Origin: Anaspis maculata
Taxonomy: Eukaryota > Arthropoda > Insecta > Coleoptera > Scraptiidae
Length of the DNA stretch: 64,000 bases
Reading direction: 5' to 3'
Assembly (NCBI GenBank): GCA_949128115.1
Contig: OX421961.1
Span: 103,896,363-103,960,362, forward strand
Under the pieces are notes generated by a model, which saw nothing but the letters and a program-made list of their open reading frames with translations, searched no databases and was not told the DNA's origin. This document shows positions 56,061-64,000 of this stretch, in pieces (within the stretch, counting starts at the first letter, position 1; each line of letters opens with the position of its first letter). Both the position numbers and the translations under genes were made by a program.

Positions 56061-56176
56061 AAATACAAACGGACGGTTTCATGGAACGACGATCTCGCGA
56101 TTGTTTTGATTTTCGTAGTGTTGGTTTCGAACATTTCCTGATGGTCAAACGGCTAATCGTTTTTCCAAAACATGCC

Positions 56177-56305
56177 GTTCAACTGACCTTTCCAATTTTA
56201 GGAGATAGAAAACACGATGATGGTTTTTCATCAGGGTCATTTTTTGACGTTTTGACGTTGATGACGTTTCGTTCTGAGAACGTGGTGGAATTTTGGTATC
56301 GGAAA
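56177..56305 (+). repeat. Dispersed repeat, second copy (see 10469-10590)
   Basis: GACCTTTCCAATTTTAGGAG, ATAGAAAA, TTTTGACGTTTTGACGTT, GATGACGTTTCGTT and GGAATTTTG.TATCGGA follow in the same order as at 10469-10590. It lies immediately 5' (in minus terms) of the retroelement tail at 55690-56060, so the two may belong together. Confidence 0.6.
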
Positions 56306-56690
56306 AATGGTTCGACTTTGGAGGCCAATATCTCCCGATTGGCGATTGCGATTTCCATTTTGTTTGTTGCGTTAACTAGCCTTATCTTTCCCCATGCCAG
56401 CCGTAACCAATCCTATAACAGTAAATGTTGAGAAACCTCACGTGAATTTTCTACAGTGTGATACGTAAAATGGTGCAAAATTGCAACGACTCTATTGTAC
56501 GTGTAAGTGTGGTGTCCCTAAACGGTTTTGAAATTAACCGGATAGGAACTCGAACATCAAGATATCAATTTTTATGTTGAATGTTGCAGATTTACGAAAC
56601 TCATCAGGCATATAGCACAAGCACAAAAAGTGTAACGTCCAGGGGGGCTTTTCTTAACTCGGAAACTGAAGTTTCACATTGTTACCATCT

Positions 56691-57026
56691 TCAGGGGCTC
56701 AAACTTGCAAACAGAACATGTTTCACATCTAAAATTCTGATGAAATTCTGACGAAATTCAACGTAAGAAAAACAGGCAGTGACAACCACTTGAAAAAGTG
56801 CCCCCTGCTTGGCGCCACACCCAATATTCGGGTTGCGTTGAGAACAAAATTGTCCTGGACTGTTGCACAAACAATCTTGCTCAATGTCAACACCATTCAT
56901 CAAAAGTGACTTAATCTTGCGTGGCAACAAGGCAAATCTATAACATTCAACACAAAAATTTAAATCTTCAATGTTAGACTTCCAATCTGGGTGAATCCAA
57001 AACCGCTTGGAGGTGAGACACCACAC
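56691..57026 (-). CDS. Hypothetical open frame, 111 codons, Cys-containing
   Basis: A minus-strand ATG opens 111 codons with nine or so cysteines (EDLNFCVECYRFALLPRKI, CLCNSPGQFCSQRN, GCGAKQG). Composition is protein-like. No domain is recognised, and a C-x2-C followed by C-x-C is only suggestive of metal binding. It could be an upstream part of the retroelement whose tail lies at 55690-56060, since both are on the minus strand in the right order, or a host exon. Confidence 0.3.
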   Translation of the reverse strand: MWCLTSKRFWIHPDWKSNIEDLNFCVECYRFALLPRKIKSLLMNGVDIEQDCLCNSPGQFCSQRNPNIGCGAKQGALFQVVVTACFSYVEFRQNFIRILDVKHVLFASLSP

Positions 57027-57582
57027 TTCATGATTTTTGAATTAGAATACATAATCTTTTTTTTTACAAATGGGGGTACGATGAAGTCGGTGCAATTTTG
57101 CAGCAGGATAGGTTACGGAAACATTAGGCTAATAACCACAATAAACAAAATAGAAATCACATTCGACAATTGGGAGTTATGAGTCTTCAAAGTCGAACCA
57201 TTCTTCCGATACGGACAACTTCGTTGTCCAGCAGTAAAGAATCAGCAATTTTAAAATCACTCATTTGTCACGTGGGAAAAGTCACCGCAGCCACCGAAAC
57301 CATTTTCAACAGACAAAGCATTTTTTAGGCGTGCCCTCAGGCACCAATGTGACTGAACTGACAGGTTGTCGTCTGGTTGTCAGCGAAAAGATGAAAACAT
57401 TCTTGAACTTGATTTTCTCCCGCATAAAACACTGTGTGAACACAAGTGAAACCAGAAAGAAGGTGGCATACCTATAAAATAGGTCATTTATGGTTATTTT
57501 TCCTTCTTTGAGTAGTGTTATTATTGGTCAGAAACGAAACGTCTTGTGTCAATAATACCATGACCTCGGTGAGCCCTCGTTA

Positions 57583-57788
57583 TGCATGACGTCACGTTAG
57601 AAAAAGACAACGAGAATTTGGAAACCCTAATTGCCTCCCTCCGCTCCGTCCTTGACTCATGCAAGCAAAAAAATCTTGACGTATTCAAAATGAATGATTC
57701 GTGCGAAAACAATTTTTCTTCAATTCCTCCTCCCAAACTGGATTTGGACGGAGTTTCAGATTTGAGTCAGTCTTGGATGAACTCTTGA
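57583..57788 (+). other. Dispersed repeat start followed by an exon-like frame
   Basis: 57583-57640 (GCATGACGTCACGTTAG..AGACAACG.GAA..TGGAAACC) matches 11236-11290. The plus frame from 57582 runs through it and continues with a plausible coding patch (LIASLRSVLDSCKQKN, then IPPPKLDLDGVSDLSQSW) to TGA at 57788. Because its start is repeat sequence, the gene status is doubtful. Confidence 0.25.
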
Positions 57789-58086
57789 TCTCGAGTGTTT
57801 GTCTTGAGTCAATTCCAACCTAGTATGACCCGTTATGACGCTAACTCTTTACGAATATGTTGTGTGTTGCTCTACATCCAGTTTGAGAACCTCTGGAACG
57901 TTTCTCAAGTTGTTTTGAAGAATACGGATTTCCATAATCTTTGATTCACCCTGAATTGTCAATAAAGTTCCAAAATAATATACATTAGCGATTAAAAAGA
58001 AGATACATTTTTGCGAGCATTTTCGTTTGTCCTGAAAAAATCACAGAGATTGCTGAAGGAACAAAGAAGTTCAAAATCTCGAAGCA

Positions 58087-60295
58087 GGACAACTTGACGC
58101 CGCCGACTTGACGCCGGCCAACTTGACGCGGGACAACTTGCCGCGGGACAACTTGACGCCAGGACAACTTGCCGCGGGACAACTTGACGCCAGGACAAGT
58201 TGACGCGGGACAACTTGACGCCAGAACAACTTGACGCTAGAAGTTATTATAATTTTGGGACTCTCGTTGGCCAGTTTGTGTCTTTTCGTCCCCCAACTGG
58301 CCCCCTTGTGTTTTGCTGTGGTTTTTTGGAACTAGCAAGCCCCTTATGCCTACTTCTTGTGTCTTATGTTTTTGAGTCCCAAGGACCTCAGTTTGTATAA
58401 CTCGAAGTCACAGCCCCCATGCGACTTTATGTGTCATTTCAAGCCCTGATGAGCCCCCTACTTGTGTCTTAGTGTTGTTTTCGGAACTTTACTGGAGCCA
58501 CTTTGTTTTTCCATAGCACTTTTAAGAACCCTGATAAGCCCCTCGATGACCTTCTTGTGTTTCCATATGAAGCTCCAAATTCTATCGAGCCCCCTTGTAT
58601 CTTCTTGTGCTTTGGAACCCTGCCGGCCCCCATTCTTTCTTGCTGGGTCAATCTGGGCCATGTGTCTATGGTGACGCTTCCAGCCCCGCAATAAGCTCCA
58701 TTTTGTCTTCTCATGTCGTGGAATCCTAGCGGCTCTTGTTGTCTCTTGCTACGTTTGTCAGAAACGCAACGGACCCCCTTTGTCTGTATTTGTCGTTTTG
58801 AAACCTAATAATGTCATTTTGTCATTTTCTTCGAATGTTTCCTTACTCTGTTCTTACAAAATTCCTGGCGCAAATCGTCCGGCGTCAAGTTGTCCCGGCG
58901 TCAAGTTGGTCGGAGCAGGACAGCTTGACGCCGGCCATCCTGACGCGAGACAACTTGACGCCAGGACAACCTGACGCGTGGACAATTTGATGTGTCGCTT
59001 CAAGCCTTGACTAGCCCCCTTATTTTGTTTTCATGTTGCTTTTGGAACTTTATCGAGCCACAATCTATCTTCTCAGATTTTGTAGTTCTTGAGTTCTTCT
59101 TTGTCAATCGGAGCCTCGATGAACCCTCTTGTGTTTACTTGAGGGGTTCGGAGTTCTGAGGAGCCCCCTTAAGTCTGACTATGTTTTGGAGCTCAAGCAG
59201 CTCCCATTTTGTCTTGCTGTGTTAACTCGAAATTCCAGTGGATCCTTTTGTGGATTTATATGTCGTTTTGAGCCCCGATAAGTCCTCTTGAGTGTTCATA
59301 TTGCTTCCAGAATCGTAGTATCTACCCTTTATGTCTCCATATGGCGTTGTAAGCACCCTTATTCAGAGCCCAATTGGACACTCTTGTTTTAAGCCCCTCA
59401 TGATTTTTCGTCCCTCCAGAATTTTAGTAAGCCTCCTTGTGCCTTCTTTGATTCTTAAAGCCCTACTGGTCCCCTTGTTTCTTCAATGTCGATTGAAGCC
59501 CTGCTGAGTCCCCTTACATTTTTCCGTCGCTTTCAAAGCTTTAGTGAATACCTTCGTGCCTTCGTGTAACATTTGGTGCCCCCGGGTGTCATCTACCTCA
59601 AGTACCGTTTGGAGCCCTGGTGAGTCTCCCTATGTTTATTTACGTGTTTAGAATTCCCGTGAGTATCTTTTGCCTTCTTGTGTAATCCAAAGCACTATTG
59701 AGCCTCCTTGTGCCTTCAATGTCTTTTGAAGTCCTGATGAGCCCCCTTGCAATTTTCCGTGTCTTAGGGAGCTTTCAAGCAGTCGAAAGCACACTTGTAT
59801 TTTCGTCTGATATTCAAAGCTCTACTTGGTCCGCTTGTGTCCTCATATGCCGAAAAAGCTCCCTTTTGCTTTCATGTGTTGTTCATAGCCCCACTGGACC
59901 CCATTGTGTCTTCAATAATGAATGATGTTAGAACCCCTGCTGAGCTCTCTTGCATTTTTCTCATTTACATTTAGTAAGCACTCTTGTGCCTTTGTTTGGT
60001 ATTGGAAGGTCTATCGGGCCCCCTTGAGCTTCCCCATTGCTTTCGTAACTTTAGTGATAAGCACCTTTGAGCCTTCATGTAATGCTCGGGGTCCTATAGG
60101 TCCTACTTGTGTTAAGTTGTCCCGACGCTAAGTCGGCTATCGGCTACTCTAAAATTCCTGGCGTCAAGTTGTCCGGCGTCAAGTTGTCCCGACGTCAAGT
60201 TGTCCCGCGTCAAGTTGTCCTGGCGTCAAGTTGTCCTGGCGTCAAGTCGGCCGCTTTAAAATTCCTGGCGTCAAGTTGTCCCGCGTCAAGTTGTC
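58087..60295. repeat. Compound inverted structure Q: three arrays of a 15-bp unit
   Basis: The unit is GGACAACTTGACGCC (14-16 bp). The left array (58087-58250) has about 10 units in one direction. The middle block (58868-58990) has about 3 units reversed, then about 4 forward, so it is a back-to-back junction at about 58915. The right array (60112-60295) has about 10 units reversed. A longer phrase, AAAATTCCTGGCGTCAAG, recurs at 58858 (diverged), 60151 and 60261. Between the arrays lies the GC-rich minisatellite. This gives two successive hairpin-capable units, 58087-58915 and 58915-60295. Translated frames through the arrays (QVVPRQVV, ASSCPASS) are artefacts. Confidence 0.75.
58260..60110. 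repeat. GC-rich degenerate minisatellite, copy 3 (largest)
   Basis: About 1.7 kb of loosely repeated words GAGCCCCCTTGTG, TCTTC.TGTG, TTTTGAAGCCCTGATGAG, GGAACTTTA.TGAGCC, with a unit of about 50-60 bp. It is the reverse orientation of the copies at 3660-3975 and 39050-39450. It is interrupted by the middle array at 58868-58990. Low stop density makes spurious open frames in several phases. Confidence 0.7.
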
Positions 60296-60299
60296 ATGT

Positions 60300-61270
60300 A
60301 CGCCAAAATCTCTCCCACCGATATTCAACCCCATATTTTCAGAGATTACAACCAAAAACTTTTTCAATATTTGTTTCGCACATTTATGAGATGTTGACAA
60401 GAGTTATGTTGTTTTTATCGGAACAAAATAAAAATTGCAAAAATTTTGACAATTTCAATCAGTTTTTCGGCTATGTTCCCTAGAGTAAGATAGGAGAAAA
60501 TGTTGTGTTGGTACGAAGCTAGCGTCGTCGCAGCCACTTGTGTAGATGTGGTTTGTTATGTGTAGAGGTTATTTGGAATATGGGCAAGTTTCATGTTGAG
60601 AAAATTTTCCAACACAGTGCATTTGCGCGTCGTGTCTCGTCTCGTGCAGCAGTCCAACTCTGTAAATTATTGTCCTTCTAAGGAAGTATCCTCAACCTCA
60701 ACCTCACTAATGAGGCCAGCAGGCCTCTCATTCTATTTCTTTAGTACTGCTGTTGCCAAGCTTCGGCTTAATTTTATTTAGTGGCCGCCACTGAGTAGCA
60801 CAAGCGAAAAGTCATCAATAACTAGCCAGGAAGATGTTGGGAAACTTCCACTTTCAGGAAACTCAGTTTTTCCTATTTTCGTCACAAAAACTCGGAAATT
60901 TCAACTCGTTGCGTCACATCACAGTGAGAGGTGCCAGATGTCACATAACTTCTGCATTCACATAACAATGGTAACTTACCACATTTACACAACTGGCTAC
61001 TACGACTGCCACGTCAGCTTCATAGCAACTAACACAACAACTAATTTCCATAGCTTACTCTTATGAAAAAATTCATGCAACTCATGAGTTACATGAGTTA
61101 TTTTATGTGCAACTCTGAGCAAACTGCTGAATAGTGAAGGTCAGGAGCGGTAGAGCTAATACTCTATCGCTGAATTATACTCCTGAACTCTACATCGATT
61201 GCAAAACTTTATACTTTGCGGGTACACCCAGATCCAGACTACCTCCGTATTACATAAGTAAGTAAGGATA
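60300..61270. other. Unassigned stretch with a short ATG frame
   Basis: ATGGGCAAG at 60580 opens 33 codons (FQHSAFARRVSSRAAVQLCK), an amphipathic Arg/Ser-rich peptide resembling a targeting presequence, ending TAA at 60681; CAACTCT|GTAAATT inside it could be a donor. Upstream GC content is higher than usual here. No second exon located. The rest shows nothing. Confidence 0.2.
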
Positions 61271-61278
61271 CTTAGATA

Positions 61279-61473
61279 CTACCGAGGTAAAAGAAGGTGG
61301 GTCAGAACGTATGGACCGAGGTATGGACACGAAATATCGTTACGTATTTCCTGTTTTTGCCTATTTCTATCGACGGTTCTCAATGCATGTAAGCGACCAA
61401 TGAAGAAGATTTCATCAATTATGTATCCCAAAATGAGCATCACAGATGCAATTAGTACGACAAAAAAAATCAC
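61279..61473 (-). CDS. Hypothetical frame with an N-terminal membrane segment
   Basis: A minus-strand ATG opens 64 codons beginning MIFFVVLIASVMLILGYIID, a strong signal-anchor-like helix, followed by a charged stretch (TVDRNRQKQEIRND). It can exit through CTCG|GTAGTATC near 61280. Family unknown and no acceptor needed if it starts here. The hydrophobic run is partly due to a T-rich strand. Confidence 0.25.
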   Translation of the reverse strand: MIFFVVLIASVMLILGYIIDEIFFIGRLHALRTVDRNRQKQEIRNDISCPYLGPYVLTHLLLPR

Positions 61474-61990
61474 ATTCGATGAAGCTTTTAAACCTCTTTA
61501 TACCCTTAAACGCCAGACTAAAATCCACCTTTTCACGCAGGATATAATTCCGACATAAAACCAGCCGAAAGGTGTTACGATCGCGACTGTAATTTTGGGG
61601 GAAACATCTGCCGATTTGACAACCGTCTTGTCATCAGAGATCATCCACCGCACCATCGCATGCACCTATACCTACGTCGTCGAAAAAGCGGCAACCGAAC
61701 CGTCATCACCGCTGTCCCAAAGGACCCGAAAAAGCCTTAAAACAATGAAATTTCCAGTCACATTTAGAAATAAAAGCGAATGCCCATCGTTTCCGGCATA
61801 AAAAATATATAATAACACACGTACGTTTTTAGACGTCGGAACACAAGTAATAATTATATGTCTGTTGAGTTGGCTGGCCTGCCTTGGGCCAGGGGCTACA
61901 ACCGCACACAGAAAACGGTTGCGCTCTATCATTTTAGGCCCAAATTTGTGTTTTGTCCAAACGACCGCGGCGCCGAAGATCTTTTTTGAT
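61474..61990. other. Open on both strands, undecided
   Basis: 61595-61801 (plus, 68 codons) and 61672-61932 (minus, 86 codons) overlap and neither has splice support or a known domain. Higher G+C than average. It may be transcribed sequence neighbouring the exon at 62087. Confidence 0.2.
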
Positions 61991-62086
61991 TTTTAAAACA
62001 TTTTTTTCGTGATGCCGCCGCTCGCATCATCCGCTCGCCATAACATGGCCTGCAACAGTTTACCGTCCGAGTAATTATTCTTGCAG

Positions 62087-62221
62087 GCTGCACCGTCGGG
62101 AATGGTATCGGTATCCCTTGATGATGGGCATAATCTTCGAACCGTAATTTTCCGTTTCAAGTTGCGCGCATTTCCGTGTTTTGCCACCCTTGAACCCTCA
62201 ATCTTGTATGCCGAGGCATAG
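62087..62221 (+). CDS. Candidate terminal exon (44 codons plus stop)
   Basis: A strong acceptor (GTAATTATTCTTGCAG) ends at 62086. The frame then stays open to TAG at 62219-62221. The peptide begins AAPSGMVSVSLDDGHNLRTV, continues IFRFKLRAFPC and ends LEPSILYAEA. The same frame has a stop just upstream of the acceptor, as expected for intron. A competing minus-strand ATG frame (61993-62226, 77 codons) covers the same bases, so the coding strand is not certain. GC-rich against background. Not recognised. Confidence 0.35.
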   Translation, partial: AAPSGMVSVSLDDGHNLRTVIFRFKLRAFPCFATLEPSILYAEA

Positions 62222-62229
62222 CGCACCGC

Positions 62230-63640
62230 AATTACGGCCAGAAAACAATCGTTTTAGAACAGTTACGGAGTTCTCATCCGACACAGGATGAGAACAGAAA
62301 TTTTAATTATTATATCATCACTATTATTCTTCGGAATGATGTACGGTCGGTGATGTTAGGTTTTAATTAATTTTATCTAACAACTTCATTGTTGAATTGA
62401 ATAAGTTTCGATAAATAATAACATCTTACTCGTTTGCGCTGATGGGAGGAAGTTATGTGTGCATTACTAATTTAATATGATCTAAACATGTACAACATAT
62501 ACAATGCAATGTGATGAACAAGGCGCGATAAATATGAAGATAATTGAATGAGTGAGGAAACGATAAGAATTTATAAGTGAGGTTATACATGTATGATGGA
62601 TGCATGTGTGCGCGGGTTATTGAAAAATTACATTGCAGAGGTAAGAGGTCTCCCTTGTATCGTAACTTCTCGTGTTTTTCCTCTGTAAAACGCCGCGTTT
62701 TACGAAAAAAAAAGCCTCATCAAGAGTAGTTGGGTTGTTGGGTATTGTAGAAGCCAGAAGTCAAGTTATCACTTCCCAATACCATTGTATCCAATACTAA
62801 CAGATACTTCCAACTTACAGATCATATATACCTCGGTATATATGCCGATCAGCTTTTAAATTCAGCACTAGAACGTAGAACGGTAATTTTTGCGCGAAGT
62901 TGGCAATTCTGCGATATTTGGGGATGCTCAAATTTGTAATGTTGGATCAATATTTTCCCAGATGACCTTGAATTCGTATTGTCAATCGAGTACAGCGCTG
63001 TTGCAAGATTGTATGAACGCTCAAGACGTCTTGATTTTGATAGACTTTCTCCAGTTTAAATGGGCGACTGGTGATCAGTTTTTTTGAATAAAATAGTGAA
63101 TCATAATATACCATCATATTATATACTAGGTTGAGAAAACTGTTCCAATGTATGGTCAGAAATGAAGGCCTAGTGTCTAAAACCTAGAACGGCTCGGCAC
63201 TCTGTCACTTTCCTGCCATTCTGACAAGATAACAGTCATAACAGCCATGGCAACACTGTAGCGGAATATGATGCAAGGAGACGCCAGAATGGGCATTTCA
63301 TGTCAAAATTTTCTAACCTCATTGGACTTCGCCACAAAAAGCCCGTTTTCACGTAACTTGGTCTGTTAGCGTCCGGTACACCCTAGGGAACATGGCCAAC
63401 CGCGTTTTAATTTCTACTGAATTTAAAACGTGATCGGCATATAGCTACGTATAGATGCTCTAGTCCTTAGAGGCCCCTTTTATATCATTTAGTTAGATCC
63501 TACCTATATTTGTTCCTTCACAGTATCCGAACAAGGCTTCTGCATACCTGATGATGCTCAGCTGAGTTAGAGAATCTCATCTAAATCTTCATCGGATTTT
63601 CTCAACTTATAAGTATTGGCGATTTAACTTAATTTTTCCC
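62230..63640. other. AT-rich stretch, one unassigned frame
   Basis: 62890-63087 (plus, 65 codons, containing NAQDVLILIDFLQFKWATGD) reads like protein but has no convincing acceptor. Nothing else was identified. Confidence 0.25.
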
Positions 63641-63646
63641 GCTATA

Positions 63647-63771
63647 AGATGGCTGCCAAAAGCAGCATGCAATTACAAGGAATGATTGCCATGGTCATCT
63701 TGCGTATCACTTTGCATTTTACTGGCAGTTGGGTTGTCATTTCATTACAATCCGCTTTAAGCAGCCATTTT
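63647..63771. repeat. Candidate hairpin MITE (125 bp)
   Basis: AAGATGGCTGCCAAAAGC at 63647 pairs with GCTTTAAGCAGCCATTTT at 63754-63771 with about three mismatches. Short arms, no duplication seen. Confidence 0.35.
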
Positions 63772-64000
63772 GTGATGAGAAAAACAAAATTGAATTGCGA
63801 ATAGAAATAATTTATTTTCTCTTGAAATTTTATACTTAGAAATTAACATACTCTGATAGTTGGTGCGGCACGCGACATAAAATGGCAAAATCCAGCAAAT
63901 AACGGGAATTGAATGGGATGCCCTTTACCATGATACCATTAAAAACACAAAAAACTGCACAACAGACGAATGACATTTTACAGTTTTGTCATGAGAACAG

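Noticed and set aside
57985..60483. Open frames rich in QVVPRQVV / ASSCPASS as repetitive proteins
   Set aside because: They are direct translations of the 15-bp array, whose unit lacks stop codons. There is no start, signal peptide or splice support.
1..64000. tRNA, rRNA or bacterial/viral genes
   Set aside because: No cloverleaf with a GTTCRANNC box, no conserved rRNA segment and no operon-like coding density was seen. GGTTCGAAT near 41309 belongs to the solo LTR.

Overview
The window looks like nuclear DNA of an arthropod, most likely an insect. It is AT-rich, gene-poor and has no bacterial operon structure. The remnants recognised are eukaryotic: non-LTR retrotransposon reverse transcriptase, Ty3/Gypsy pol, a solo LTR and a hAT transposase tail. 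Candidate exons are short and flanked by GT..AG splice signals. Frequent GTAGGTACC-type strings remind me of sternorrhynchan Hemiptera (aphids, mealybugs, whiteflies). That last point is an impression from memory, not a demonstrated assignment.

The dominant content is repeats, above all long inverted repeats. About a dozen large hairpin-forming units lie along the window: 4436-6570, 7748-9706, 14603-16770, 19648-21255, 22517-25390, 26199-27852, 28437-30411, 31514-32104, 35825-36906, 36974-37789, 45628-47819, 52857-54720 and the compound unit 58087-60295. Several are near-complete palindromes of 1.6-2.2 kb with two arms of about 0.8-1.1 kb and a small loop. Two of them (4436-6570 and 14603-16770) are diverged members of one family: both end in TAGTCCGG-like termini, both are flanked by TTA, and both share internal sequence. 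A third (26199-27852) has TAGT termini and a TCA duplication. A 240-bp MITE family (1811-2050, 46483-46719, 48917-49160) makes TGA duplications. One MITE copy sits in a single arm of the 45628-47819 palindrome, so the other arm preserves the empty site.

Other mobile remnants are: a jockey-like LINE tail (2301-3655); a second LINE split by the 4436-6570 palindrome (4030-4432 and 6574-7195); a third LINE piece (13090-13700); a LINE C-terminus captured between the inverted repeats of 35825-36906; a badly frameshifted Ty3/Gypsy RT (34440-35060); a solo LTR (41292-41809, duplication ATAT); a hAT relic with an intact 8-bp duplication (48312-48735, GATACATA); and a probable restriction-like-endonuclease non-LTR tail (55690-56060). 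Two unusual composites carry tandem arrays inside their inverted repeats: 28437-30411 (about 20-bp GAATTC-containing units, 6-bp duplication GTTTTG) and 58087-60295 (about 15-bp CAACTTGACGCC units bracketing a GC-rich degenerate minisatellite).

No complete host gene is visible. The best host-gene evidence is a set of short exon-like stretches with good splice signals: 49993-50035 plus 50099-50192 (+), 62087-62221 (+), 12793-12989 (+), 45229-45394 (+) and 17145-17433 (-). None could be assigned to a family. The rest reads as intronic or intergenic DNA between dispersed repeats. There is no sign of CRISPR, rRNA, tRNA or an operon.
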